Shown: positions 22,499-34,506 of the stretch, one piece after another
How positions within the stretch are numbered: position 1 is the first letter of the stretch
Layout: each line of letters opens with the position of its first letter
Source of the DNA: Melitaea cinxia
Lineage: Eukaryota; Arthropoda; Insecta; Lepidoptera; Nymphalidae
Length of the DNA: 64,000 bases
Assembly (NCBI RefSeq): GCF_905220565.1
Contig: NC_059413.1
Coordinates: forward strand, 13,307,501 to 13,371,500
Direction of reading: 5' to 3'
Position numbers and translations under genes: made by a program
The notes under the pieces: model-generated
What the model saw: the letters and a program-made list of their open reading frames with translations, nothing else
The model's database searches: none
What the model was told of the DNA's origin: nothing

Positions 22499-23051
22499 TA
22501 TACCACTGTAACTAACTAATGCTAGTGACGTTTGAGCGTTATAAGTCTTTATTTGCAATGTAACGTCAAAGTACCGATATATTTTACAAGCAAGGTCAGA
22601 AACAAACACTTAAACAAAATAATAAAATATTCCGTTGTATTTTAATATTTGTTTAATATTTAACGTGGTTGATAAAGTATTATATGATATTTACTGAAGG
22701 ACGTTGGTGATTTAAAAATGATTTGGCAATTGGAAATAATAGTAATACCGACTATTTTCGGCTTCGGCGACTTGGGATAGTCGAATTCCGGTATAATAAG
22801 ACATTGGGCAGGGTATATAATAGAAGGAAGAATGCGTGCTTAGTGTTCGAGTGCCCCTTTCGGAAAACTGTCAATACAACAGACCTGCAAGGACACACGC
22901 TTGCAGGATTGCGGAAGTGCTATAGCGTCCCCGGGATTCCGCCATAAGCGTGACGAAGGGACACCCCAGGGGTTGTGGTCTGTACGAGTCTGACATGACC
23001 CACGGCTCCTCCGGGCAACAAAAGAAAAAAGAATTCATAATAGAACTTAAC

Positions 23052-23345
23052 GGAGGTAGGGCATGGAAGAAAATGTATGCTCAATATATGGAGCAACCCG
23101 ATTGGGGAAGTACCTACCTCGACCCTATAGAAGATTACAGTTAAATAATACTGCTTTCAAGCAGTGTTGTATTCCTGTAGTGAGTAAGGTGATCAGAGCT
23201 CCTGCGTAGGTGGGGGGGGGGGGCTGTGGTTGGCAACATGTGTGAGATGTTTCTGGTGTTGTAGGCGTCTTCACATAAGCTGCGGTAATCGCTTACCATC
23301 AGGTGAGCCGTACGCTTGTTTGCCGACCTAGTTGTATCAAAAAAG
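23052..23345 (+). mobile_element. Retroposon family A, full length
   Basis: GGAGGTAGGGCATGG to CGACCTAGTTGTATCAAAAAA, including a G-run at 23211-23223. Confidence 0.85.
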
Positions 23346-24374
23346 TGTATGATACATAAAAAATGACAGTACGTGCGCTGTACACTAGTGCCTTCTCTCC
23401 TGCCCCTGCCAATTTCTAATGTAACTTCTACAATTATAGATAGTTTGGGATATGAGACGTCAGCCCTAGTGAGTCCTCTTACACTAACATGGGTTTTGTT
23501 AAGCCTTATAACTTTCCGGGTTCGTCACCCTATAGAGAAAAGGGGATAGCATGAGAGAGGGAATGTGATAGAATAGCTATAACAGGCCGCGGTATCATAT
23601 CCGCAATGATTATGAGACAGAAGAATCGCCCTCTAAATGGTATGCATCTTGAAATGGTATTTGCTTTTTAAATAATCAACATTTAAATACCTGATACAGA
23701 TCTTCTCTTAAGAAGAGAGATGTGATGTGATGATGTTTTTAGTGCGCTAAAAACCCTGAGATGTTGATGATGTAAGAATCTTAAAATTTCTTCAAAAATA
23801 TGCAATTGACGTTGAAATATTTTATTTAAATCGAACCGGAAATATGTATTTAGCCCAAGTTTAGTTATAATGGGAACTAGCTGGTAATTTTTAAATAGGA
23901 ATGGAAAAAAATCTTTGCGATCTTCATTTTTTGTGTCTGAGCGTAGTTTCATGGATAACATATTATTTTATCCGTTTTCAATTAATAAGTTAGAATAAAA
24001 CTGGTACTCATTTTCATAGTAACCAACTCAATTTTTTTATGCCTAAACGCTACATTTGATTTTATTTCTTCTTTTGTAAATAAATGTGCTAAAAACAGTT
24101 TGCTTAACTTTGGCGGATTGTTTTCTAATGTTTACGCGAATTTCACTCATTATAATGAAACAACTTTTGCGGATTTTATCGCGGTTTATTTTTTCGTTAT
24201 AATAACTTTGGCAGGTTCAATAATAGTAGGTATCGAAAAAAATTATTGAAGTTTGTCTAATATTTTTTTTATGCATAACCCTGTGAAATATGTGTTAGCA
24301 CTGATTATTGGTGATTTTCTTTCCTGTATTTGTCAGTTAGTATCTAATTCGAAGTAACAAATTTCAAGCCTAAG

Positions 24375-24645
24375 TCATCATCATCATCATTCCAGCCTAT
24401 TGCAGTCCACTGCTGGACATAGGCCTCCACAAGTTCACGCCAAAAATGCGTGAACTCATGTGTTTTGCCCATAGTCACCACGCTGGGCAGGCGGGTTGGT
24501 GACCGCAGGACTGGCTTTGTCGCACCGAAGACGCTGCTGCCCGTCTTCGGCCTGTGTGTTTCAAAGCCAGCGGCTAGATGGTAATCCCGCCATCGGTCGG
24601 CTTCTTAAGTTCAAGGTGGTAGTGGAACCTTGTAGCCTAAAAAGC
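24375..24645 (-). mobile_element. Retroposon family B
   Basis: Minus copy with (TGA)n tail (plus-strand CATCATCATCATCATTCC) and the body of 18694-18990. Confidence 0.8.
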
Positions 24646-24699
24646 CAAGCCTAAGTATACTACATAAACAAGAAATAAATGTCTGTATGTAACTGGGTT

Positions 24700-24830
24700 G
24701 TCTGGAAGAAATGGCTAATTAGGCATAAGTCCGCCCATTGTACTTCACTGTCTGTAACTATATTTATGCTTTGTTTTTTAATATATTTGTGGTGTACAAT
24801 AAAGTATACAATAATAAATAAAACCATTTG
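24700..24830 (+). mobile_element. LINE 3' tail ending TGTACAATAAAGT
   Basis: GTCTGGAAGAAATGGC, GTACTTCACTGTCTGTA, then GGTGTACAATAAAGTATACAATAATAAATAA. Related tails at 45998-46052, 60328-60503 and 63409-63541. Confidence 0.65.
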
Positions 24831-25094
24831 TAAAAATTTAAATTTATAATATCAACCCTTATTTTTACCCTTTATTCGCATACTAATTAATTACTCAACT
24901 TTCTATTCACGTAATGCTTAACTCTGCACTATTGGAGCCCATCCTTACACCTTTAATTACCGTCTTTTTTTGGAAATAAAATGAATAAAAAAAATTTTTT
25001 CGAACCCCGCGAAATGCGTTTGTAGATTAGTAAAAAGAAGACTTAAAAAAACTATTTTAGTACCAATTCAACTAAAAGGATCACAGTAAATTTT

Positions 25095-25230
25095 GTGTCT
25101 TTTTCGATCTGGACACAGATCCGGTCTCGCTGCTATTGCCCGTAGGAAGGTTTTGGAGCTGCCCTGGGTACGGCTCATCAAGGATGTTATGCTTTTCTAA
25201 TTATAGCTGTAAATCTGTCGCATCCTGCTT
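25095..25230 (+). pseudogene. Jockey-like reverse transcriptase fragment
   Basis: TTTCGATCTGGACACAGATC reads FRSGHRSGLAAIA, the finger-palm motif of jockey-type reverse transcriptases, and degrades soon after. Confidence 0.5.
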
Positions 25231-25337
25231 CAACTAAAATTCGCAATGCACTGCAGTGCTGGGGTAGCTTCATCAGTCTCCAGAAGGCCTTATTAGACAC
25301 GGTACGAAGGACCGTGAAAGCAGTCTTTGTCAACCGA

Positions 25338-25523
25338 CTTCCAAAAACGAGGAGGTTATCAATTCGACTGTATTTTTTATGTGTATTACCTCAGAAATTT
25401 ATACTGGGTTGACCGATTTCGAAGATAATTTTTGTAATCGATAGGTACTTTTTGAGTTATCTCTATTAATGCGTATTTATTTGATTATTATTTTGCCTAT
25501 CGTGTCGTTGTATTACTTTTCGA
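25338..25523 (+). repeat. CCGACTTCCAA-ended repeat fragment
   Basis: Starts CCGACTTCCAAAAACGAGGA, ends near GCCTATCGTGTCGTTGTATTAC; copy of the 33088-33512 family. Confidence 0.6.
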
Positions 25524-25529
25524 TGTAAA

Positions 25530-26085
25530 ATGTAAAAAAGTTGCTATTTTTCGTTTGCAAGCTTAAAAAATTACGTAGTTTACCCATAGGCCATACACGT
25601 TTAAAGGTTGTTACCTCTTTACTACTCTGTGCAAAACAATGTGTATTAGAATGAAAAAGTATACAATATAGTAGCGAGATTACGTGAGTGTTCCCGCGAA
25701 AGCGAATCCGAGGCCACTTGAGACAAATGCGAAATTCAGAAACGTGGTCATATTTGTGAAGACCAAATATGAACTGCGTGTAAAGATTCTGAAGGCGTTC
25801 AAGCTTATTTAATTGCTCCTCTTTAAGACCAAGATAGCAAGTGTCAGTATAGTCAACAAGTGGTAGAAGGAGTGACTGTGCTAACGTGATTTTGGTAGGC
25901 AAAGGGAGGAAATATTGCAGTCGTCGCAATGATCTAATAGCTGCAAATAGTTTACGGCTGATCTCACTGAGCTGAGGTGCCCAAGAAAGATGTATATCGA
26001 TAGTTCCGATGACTTTGTCGCTGTAACTGATTACGGCGTTGTTATAAACGACTGGTTCTATAAGTTACCAATCTTTTCGACACAC
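25530..26085 (-). pseudogene. Jockey-clade LINE ORF2, C-terminal fragment
   Basis: The minus-strand frame runs NAVISYSDKVIGTIDIHLSW, ISRKLFAAIRSLRRLQYFLP, LAQSLLLPLVDYTDTCYL and LNKLERLQNLYTQFIFGL, the region after the reverse-transcriptase catalytic core in jockey-type elements. A stop lies upstream near 26070, and the frame runs into an unrelated repeat at its end. Opposite in orientation to the fragment at 25095-25230. Confidence 0.82.
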
Positions 26086-26089
26086 AAGC

Positions 26090-27214
26090 TTAGAATTTAA
26101 TTCTTGAGCACAATGTTTCTACACTTTATTTATTTTTATTTTATTTATTTATTGATGCAAAAAAACTTTTAACTAACATTACAGTGAACCTAATGCGTTA
26201 GTTAAGTTGATCACAAATTTTAATCTATCTACAGATTTTTGTATATAAATAACATTAAATTTAACAAATAAGTTAAACAATTCAATAAATTCAATTAAAA
26301 AATAATAATAATAACATATCTCTTTTGGGTTATTTCAGAATAGCAGCATTGTTATTTTCCGCAGAAAAACCGTTCCGTTTTAACTGTCAACATGTAAATA
26401 TGACTAAATGAGTAACTGCGCATTATTATTGCAAAGTAAATTTTACAATTTTTTCCTTTACATTTAATTTATTCGTTTCAAAAGTGCGAAATTAGTGTCA
26501 ATATCACGAAAAGGAGTCACAACGTCCACACAAGGTTAGCTTGTTTTTCTACGCTGTAAGTTCCTATAGTTGGTTCTTTATTTATCGCTATACCCTCTAT
26601 TTAGTTTTATTTTAGGTAATCCCACATGTCTATTTTATTCTATTTTTTTTATTGTCAGTATATTATTTACTGTTGTCTAGTTAAAAACTTTAATATTTGA
26701 GGTTCTTCTATAAGTATGCGCGTCCCGTTAGTGGTCCTATTATATATATTCTGTCCCATTTTTTCGGGGAATCCCATATATTTGCCTTATTATAAAATTC
26801 AAACAATAACATGTTTATGGAATAATATTATGTTTGAATGTGTTTGAGGAAAAAATATTTGCGTTTATTTTTTATACGTAGATTTCGCTAAGGATACGAA
26901 AATATTTACCTCATAGGTTGTAGCCATACTTGCTTTATTCATTTCTTCCAAAGATTTACTTAATTTTAATATTTAATGCCTAAATTATTTTTTAACATGT
27001 GTTAATTGCTTAAATTAAAATTAACTGGCATTTATTTGATTGTTATTAGACCAGATTTTTAAACATTTGCTATGTTTTAAACTTAATGGTATTTTTATGC
27101 AAAAATCTCTTGCAATTGATCAAATAAAGTAATTGATAGGTATAAAATTTTATTGAAATTCTAAGAATATACTTAGAATATACGAGTATTGTGCCAAAGG
27201 CGAAATTTGTAAAT
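26090..27214. other. AT-rich stretch without recognised features
   Basis: No coding or repeat signal that I can support. Confidence 0.45.
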
Positions 27215-27600
27215 AAGTCCAATTTACACAGGTAATGACTGGCCATAATTGTTTTGGCGAATACCTGTGTGAGATCGGATGTGAACCGATGGCAGTTTGC
27301 CGCCACTGTGGCGTGGATCAGGATACTGTGCAGCACACGTTAGAGTCGTCTCTGGCTTGGTGCACTGAGTGTCAGATCCTGGTCCGAGAGATCGGGGTTT
27401 TTCCCTGCAAGCAGTTGTGTCAGCGATGCTCCTCAAGGAATCAGCCTGGAAACCCTTGATCTCCTTCTGTGAGACTGACATGTCCGAGAAGGAGACATCT
27501 GAGAGGGATCGGGAGAGGTCCGATCTATCTCGGCGCGGAAGACGAAGGCGTCGTCGTCTCAACCTACTTGCTCCTTCAATGCCCGGGGCATAATAAATAA
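27215..27600 (+). pseudogene. R1-clade LINE ORF2, C-terminal fragment with frameshift
   Basis: GEYLCEIGCEPMAVCRHCGV then DQDTVQHTLE shows the Cys/His knuckle (C-x2-C, H) found at the end of R1-type ORF2. The frame changes between about 27360 and 27420 and continues as VVSAMLLKESAWKPLISFCE, then an Arg-rich tail. Confidence 0.8.
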
Positions 27601-27715
27601 GGTCTACCCTCGGGCTGTAGATGTGTGAGAAGGGACTCGCACGTTCGATTTTCCTATAACCTCCTGGCAGCCGGGATGCTGCTGCTCGCTCAAACGAGTA
27701 GTTTGGTGGGAACAC

Positions 27716-27860
27716 GATAATGCGGTCACCAACCCGCCTGCCCAGCGTGGTGACTATGGGCAAAACACATGAGTTCACTTATTTGTGGCGTAAACTTGTG
27801 GAGGCCTATGTCCAGCAGTGGACTGTATAGGCTGTAATGATGATGATGATGACGATAATG
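27716..27860 (+). mobile_element. Retroposon family B, 3' half
   Basis: GCCCAGCGTGGTGACTATGG to GTAATGATGATGATGATGAC tail. Confidence 0.8.
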
Positions 27861-27879
27861 CTTGCCCCCCATGACGACC

Positions 27880-28093
27880 TCCAACAGCCCCGGGTGGAGC
27901 GAAGCACGTGTCACAATGTTAGTTAACATACTCTTCTAAAACGGCTGGACTGATTTTTATGAAATTTTGTGTTCATATCTGGTATGTCTGAGAATCGGCC
28001 AACATCTATTTTTGATACCCCTAAGTTATAAGGGGTAGGGGGAAAGGGGGCTAATAACATTTATGGCAAAATAACGTTTGCGGGATCAGCTAG
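27880..28093 (+). mobile_element. Helitron-like element
   Basis: Ends TTTGCGGGATCAGCTAG then T; interior GGCTGGACTGATTTTTATG and CCCTAAGTTATAAGGGGTAGG. A related inverted fragment is at 29160-29342. Confidence 0.55.
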
Positions 28094-28499
28094 TTAATAT
28101 AATAATAGTACGTATTTTTGTCTTCAAGCTACTCCTAAACGGCTGGACTAGATTATTCCTTTTTTTTGTATTCGTTGTTTTCAGGACTAAGTTTAAAATA
28201 TTCAGAAAAAAAATATTACACTACAAGTTAGGTCAGCTCGTAATTAATCAATATGACAAAAATGGCCAAATAATTGACGTGGTCCAAGCGTTTGTGCTTG
28301 GGCGTTGCGTGTGTTTCCAGACTCACGACCAAAACTCAAATGTCATGTCAAACTAAATCTGGCGTATTTATTTTTCTTATTAAATCAAACTGCGGTATCA
28401 AGGTGTTTCATATACGCAGAAATATGTTTGTGATGATGGAGGCTTTAGCTTTTTTATCAGAGAGTTTTGCATAAAACTTATTCACAAAGATTGTGCAAA

Positions 28500-29160
28500 T
28501 AATGATAACGTTATAATTACGTGTTGGTTAATTTAAATAAACAAAACACGTATGATTTTAGTATCGGCTTTAAATATTATAACATAAAAAGATAGTGTTC
28601 CTCCATTTCATTCAATTTTTTCAACGAGTTTTGTGTGGTTGACAAGACATAGACAATGTAAGTGGATTTTTTTTTAAATATTTTTTTAATCTGATAAGTT
28701 AAAGTCATTATAAATTTTTGCAAATAATATTCGGTATTTATAAATATTTGCAAGAACACAGTGATTATAATAAATTCATTGTTATTTGTGTTTGTTGATT
28801 TATCTATATTAAAATGAAATGGTCAAACTTTTTACTAATTTTGATAGTGAAATTATGTACATCTGTACATTCTGTTGAACGATCTAATTGATAATTGTTT
28901 TTAATTGAATCTATATATAATAATAATATATATATAATTATTTCAAGCTTTATAAAAAAAATGTTGTTTTTAAAGACCTACTGAATCATTCTTTTTAACT
29001 AACGTAGAAATGTCATACCATAAAGATGCAAATAGCCAATTACTAAAACAAGGATTTTTTTTACGGTTTTTACTGTTGGGGGTAGAAAGTTGAAAATTTA
29101 GGGTTGTATGTATTTTTCAATGCCAAATCATAATAACATAGAAATAAAAAATAATTTGCC
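28500..29160. other. AT-rich stretch without recognised features
   Basis: Nothing beyond simple AT runs. Confidence 0.45.
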
Positions 29161-29342
29161 GAAAAAATTTAAAAAAACATGTTTTGGGGTGGGCTACCTT
29201 TATAACTTAGGGGTTTAAAAATAGTTACGACCGATTCTCAGACCAACCAAATATGCACAAAAATTTTCATAACAATCGGTCAAGCCGTTTCGGAGGAGTT
29301 TAGCCCCTAATAAACGAGAATTTTATATATTAGGTATAGAAT
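29160..29342 (-). mobile_element. Helitron-like fragment
   Basis: ATAACTTAGGGGTTT and CAATCGGTCAAGCCGTTTCG match, inverted, the interior of 27880-28093; ends are not preserved. Confidence 0.4.
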
Positions 29343-29513
29343 TTTAAAATATTGACGGACATATTAAGACAAGCTGTGTTTTACCTAACTTCCGATTTCA
29401 TGGGAAAAGACGGGATAAAAGTTTTCTGTGTGTTAATTCTGGACCTTTAGCTATCTACGTGCCAAGTTTAATCACAAAATAATTTTGTGGTGTTTGCATG
29501 AAAGAGCAACATA

Positions 29514-29796
29514 AACTAAGTTAGGGCATAGCAGGTAATATCCTTCTTAAAATCTGGATCAGTCGGACTGGGGAACTGCCTTGACCTTACGGATAATCAC
29601 AGCTAAATAACACTGCTATTAAGCAGTGTTGTGTTCCTGTAGTGAGTAAGGCGACCGGAGCTCCTGGGGTGGGGCATTAAAGGTACGGTCGGCAACGTAT
29701 GTTTCTGGTGTTGTTAGCGTTTATGGGCTATGGTAATCGCTTACCATCAGGTGATCTTTACCCTTGTTTGACGATCCGTTGTATAAAAAAAAAAAA
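29514..29796 (+). mobile_element. Retroposon family A, near full length
   Basis: AAGTTAGGGCATAGCAGG to CGTTGTATAAAAAAAAAAAA. Confidence 0.83.
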
Positions 29797-31654
29797 CAAA
29801 TGTCCAAATATTCGCATTTATAATAGTAGTAACATTATTTGTCATTCGCATAAATTAGTAATGTAACTATTATTAGGTCAAATGAAAACGACCGTTGTTT
29901 GATTAGATATAATGAACACAACAAGAACAAAATGATTTCGAGTGAACTGGGAAAAGTTTAAAAAAAAATGTAAATAATTAGAAATATAGTAATTGGATTT
30001 TTCGTCATAGAAATCAATCTTGGTGATATACATAGACAGAAAATACTCTCACACTGTGACGCCCATTTATAGATAGGATCAATAAATCAGATATTTTTAC
30101 GTACTTCACATAAGTTCTAATTTGCCGTCCAATAATTTAAAAAAAAAGTTATAAGCAGCGTATGTGTTAACATATAATCGATATTTTTCGGTGAAATTTT
30201 TCGGCTAACCTCTCTTTTAGACCGCTCATTCAATAATCACATAATTATATATTTTGGCTGACCCTTTTCTTTAGTTATCCATTGTAAAATTCGATTCATT
30301 TTTCACATCTCTATTGTGTACGATTATGCTCAGCTTACGCCGCTCCTCGTGCTCGGCTTGCGCCGCCCTTCACAGACATCCGCCCCATATCATGGTCCTT
30401 TTGGCCCTAGGGTAAACACGCCCATGGCTTTAATTACCTTTACCATACGTACATTACGATTTTGAAAAATCTTATTGCTTGACATTTAAACATCAAAATT
30501 AAAACACGTATTCAAGTATTCTCTAATTTTATTATTTAACTGTTTTGTTATAAACTTTTCTCCCAAAATATTTTTTTTTCGAGATAGCTATTATTATTTA
30601 TTTATTAGCTATTAGCTGTTTAATTCGTTCCGGAGTTAATCTATGATTATATTATAAATAAATAAATCTTTTAGTATATAATTTTCTACAAAATCTACGA
30701 TAAAACCGACTTCAGTGACATTGACTAGTAATGGAACGTAGGTGGTTGAAAAAAATAAACAGTTTTGATTCCCAACAAAACAGTTATTACGTGTTGAATA
30801 AAACACACAGCGGTGTATGAAGAAGCAGTAAGTGAGTTTCTCTCTTTTTATAGGAATAAAGCCAAACAATTCCAGTTTAGGTTTACCTTTATACAACCAC
30901 CAGACCCGACCATAAATTATTGCGCGCTGACAGTCATACATCCGCTGCATCTGCTTTTATTATGCATTGGGTGTCTTATTTTTCTCTATTGTATATTCTT
31001 ATGGCACTATATTTTGCTATATTTGCAAGCACTCAAAGATTAATGGAACAGGTATTTAAAGGACCTTCTTTTCTTGATACAAAAAAGTTTCTTGGTCTTT
31101 GTTGGTGAAAACATTTTCATAAATATTTTCTGTAGTGTTATTTGTCCCATAAAACTGTATTATTTGTGAGCTTAGTAATCTGAGTAAACATATAATTTCT
31201 TGTAGTGAGTGGAGTCTACACTCCATTCTAAGACTTATAAAAAAAATCACGTCAGATTTACTCTCTAGAGTCCTTGGTGTCTCTAAGGTCTAAACATGCA
31301 CAATAGCCAGTTAATGTGTAAAATGTTTATTTAGATAAACTGGTCTGCAGAAATCTTAAACTTGATTGGTTTCCGCAACTGGATTTATGACAGTGGCAAA
31401 TTCAAAAAAGTGAATCAGACTAATTGGTAGAGCTATTACCAATAAACTATTCAATTTTCTCCATGACCTAACCGAGTAACTTAAATGAAATGGCCAGACC
31501 ATTTTGTCAAGACGTTATCAATTAGATATACCTCAGACTTGGATGGTTTCCGCAACCTGATTTAAGACTATAGCAAACCTTAAAACAAAGTATATAGACC
31601 AAACAGAAGAGCTCAGTTTCATTTGAAACTTAAGCAACCATAGAAATGGCTTAT
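29797..31654. other. Stretch without recognised gene
   Basis: Several chance frames, none with family features. A fragment of the CCGACTTC repeat is near 30692-30750. Confidence 0.4.
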
Positions 31655-31850
31655 ACGTTAATATATTGTTTTGTAATGTTTATGCGAATTTCACTCATAA
31701 TGAAACCACTTTTTCGGATGTTATCGCGGCTTATTAACTTGTTTAGATGCCCGACGTATCGGATACTTTACAGCAACCAATCTCCGCAGTGACCATGGTT
31801 GCTATAAAGTATCCGAAACGTCGGGCCCATGTATCTGACACACACACGCA
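31655..31850 (+). repeat. Hairpin-bearing interspersed repeat
   Basis: Shares AATGTTTATGCGAATTTCAC, GATGTTATCGCGG and TATCCGAAACGTCGGG with pieces at 24119-24235, 46460-46605 and 51413-51493. Contains a 78-bp hairpin at 31749-31826. Confidence 0.65.
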
Positions 31851-31987
31851 CATTATATTTTTTGCTGATTGTCATTCTGTAGTGAGATAGAAAATTTAAA
31901 AAAAGTTTGTTTATTTTAATTATTTTTTGGTTTTCTTTGATTTAAAATTTTAATTATGGTCGAATTTCGACCTCTGGGCGATCACTA

Positions 31988-31988
<1 letters not shown>
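31830..31988 (+). mobile_element. Helitron-like 3' end
   Basis: GGTCGAATTTCGACC hairpin, then TCTGGGCGATCACTAG; same 3' end as 62017-62352. The 5' limit is unclear. Confidence 0.55.

Positions 31989-32052
<64 letters not shown>
31989..32052. repeat. (TA)32 microsatellite
   Basis: 64 bp of pure TA starting at the base after a Helitron CTAG end. Confidence 0.97.
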
Positions 32053-32054
<2 letters not shown>

Positions 32055-32577
32055 ACGTTTACTCTATAATACGTTTTTTTTAATGTTACATATAACTCAT
32101 ACATTTTACTCTAAGATCATAAATGACGCGGATAGCCCGTATCATTAAGGCTTTAGCTTATTAGCTTGTAAGGTAAAAATATATGAATATTTATACTTAG
32201 CCTTAGGAATGCTGGCTGGCGACAAATAAGTCATAGTAAAGCCAGGTGGCGCCAACTAATCAAATGACAAATGTGTGCAGAATACTCTATTATTTGTTTT
32301 AGTTTGTTTGATAGAAAATAAAAATAGCAGACGTAGGTAGAACTTTAGGGTATTCATTTGTTTTATTAGATAACTTATTACTGCATTTATATTATAACAC
32401 AGATGATTTCGCCAATGTCACGTAAGATAGATTACACCAAAAGTTGATCGATGCGTATAATATTTACAATCCTCGTCCATCATTGAAGACTTTATATTAA
32501 TGTTATAAAAATAATCATCACATCATATCATGTATTCATTAATTCTTGGGTTCATTCACGATTGACGCGCATGGTTT

Positions 32578-32875
32578 CAACTGAGGTAGGGCACAACAGG
32601 AATTTCCTGCTCAAAATATGGAGCAGCCCGACTGGGATAGTACCTCGACCTTACAGAAGACCACAGCTAAATAATACTGTTTTCAAGCAGTATTGTGTTC
32701 CTGTTGGTGAGTAAGGTGACCAGAGCTCCTGGGGGAATTGGGGATTGGGTCGGCAACGCGCTTGCGATGCTTCTGGTGTTGCAGGCGTCTATAAGCTACG
32801 GTAATCGCTTACCATCAGGTGAGCCGTATGCTTGTTTGCCCACCTAGTGACATAAAAAAAATAAAAAAAATAAAA
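32578..32875 (+). mobile_element. Retroposon family A, full length with target duplication
   Basis: Complete copy ending in (A)nT(A)n, flanked by ATGGTTT at 32571-32577 and 32876-32882. This supports retroposition for the family. Confidence 0.9.
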
Positions 32876-33087
32876 ATGGTTTTGGCAATTGGCAATATCT
32901 TAAAGACTGGCATAAACACCAACAGTAAATATGCCATTGTTAACCATTTCATTTAACCCATCAACAAATGATTTCGTTGTACGTTGTCAAATATTTAATC
33001 ACGATTATCATAGTATATCATATCTTTGCATGAAATCTGAGCGTGTTTTAAAATATTGAATCTTTTATGCGCAAATCAGTTTTTTAA

Positions 33088-33512
33088 CCGACTTCAAAAA
33101 AAGGAGGAGGTTACTCAATTCGACCGTGTATGTTATATATATATATATGTTCGGGGATAACTCCGTCGTTTATGAACCGATTTTGATAATTCTTTTTTGT
33201 TGGAAAGGAGATATCCCTAGTTTGGTACCATGATAAGGAAACCAGGATCTGATGATGGGATCCCAGAAAAATCGAGGGAAACTCGAAAATCTGCATAACT
33301 TTTTACTGGGTGTACCGATTTTAATCATTTTTAATTTAATCGAAAACCGATTTTATCATGTGGTCACATTTAAATTTCATCGAGATCTGTTTAAAATTTT
33401 TGGAGTAATCTGATAATGCATATTTACTATTTTTTCGTCTACCTACGTTGTATCACTTGTTTATATAATTGAAGTCGGTTTTTCTTCGTTTGCCTGCAAA
33501 CACAATTATTTT
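33088..33512 (+). repeat. CCGACTTCAA-ended repeat, fullest copy
   Basis: Begins AACCGACTTCAAAAAAAGGA and ends AATTGAAGTCGGTTTTTCTT...TGCAAACACAATTAT. Related pieces at 19941-20291, 25338-25523, 41075-41345 and 58050-58240. Confidence 0.7.
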
Positions 33513-33783
33513 ATAAGTGTGTTATACAACGCAACTAACATCACTCTATGTCAGTTATTCGTCATTATCATATGTGTGTACACTGTATTATATTGACTAT
33601 AAGTAGATAAACCTGGCTTATTTTTTACTTGCCGAATCATTCAATTTTATGTAGTGTTACTTTAACACACACTAAAGAGGATTCATTTAAACTAACATTG
33701 TAATAACTATATGTTTGTTTTTCGCATTTACTTATTTTTGGTACATCATTCATGTGGCATTTCATCAGAATATTTTATTGTAA

Positions 33784-34089
33784 CAGTGGTGTAGCGTGGT
33801 TTTTTACCGCCCGGGGCACACCGAAAATTTGCCTCCCCTACCAATTTTTTTTTACCAACTTAATTTAACACACTCATTACAAGCACAATTTTCATTGTGT
33901 TCATTAATCGACTTCAAAAAAGAAGTTTCTCAATCCTACTTTATTTTTTATGTGTGTTACACTGAGGACGCGATTTGGAATTGTTTTTTTTTTATCAGTT
34001 GAAAAAATCGTAGTGATTTTTTCGCCCCCCCCCCCGATTTTTCGATTTTTGTGGGCCGCCCGGAGCCCGGCCCCCACTATACCACTGTT
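33784..34089. mobile_element. hAT-type MITE related to 9685-9902
   Basis: CAGTGGTGTAGCGTGGTTTT at left and CCCCACTATACCACTG at right form inverted ends. It carries an inner CGACTTCAAAAAAGAAG piece near 33908 that may be a nested repeat. No clear 8-bp duplication. Confidence 0.6.
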
Positions 34090-34270
34090 GATATAAATAC
34101 GTTAGTTATACACGTATCTATGCACGTGTTAATTTTTTATATCAAGATGTAATCGTTTTGATGTGTGTATCTGTGCAGTGTATTATCTGTGTTTATCTAA
34201 TCTACATTCATCGTTTAGAAAATTTTATTTATGATTGTGATGCGGTAAGTTGGATGGTTCTTAAATTCTA

Positions 34271-34342
34271 TTGAGGTAGGGCTCAGCGGGATGTAATTTG
34301 CTCAAAATCTGGAGCAGCCCGACTAGAGAGGTACCCCAGGCT
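34271..34342 (+). mobile_element. Retroposon family A, 5' fragment
   Basis: TTGAGGTAGGGCTCAGCGGG to GAGAGGTACCCCAG only. Confidence 0.65.
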
Positions 34343-34506
34343 TTTGAGTACAATATTTCTTGATATGGGCATAATTTAATATCCTTCTCCTATCCTCCAT
34401 ATCCGAGCGTCAAAGACGTCCTTACTTGTCCCGAGACTAATAGTCTTTACGAAGTTACCCTACAAAGTGTATGATAAAAAAAAATAGTAAATAAATTCAT
34501 AGACTA

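Noticed and set aside
22723..23144. Two adjacent plus-strand frames of 74 and 64 residues
   Set aside because: GC-rich patch possibly from a LINE 3' region, but no motif could be named and the second runs into a family A retroposon.
23683..23961. 92-residue minus-strand frame
   Set aside because: No family motif, AT-rich codons, no splice context; likely chance.
27224..27778. 184-residue minus-strand frame
   Set aside because: Antisense of an R1-type LINE fragment whose Cys/His motif reads on the plus strand.
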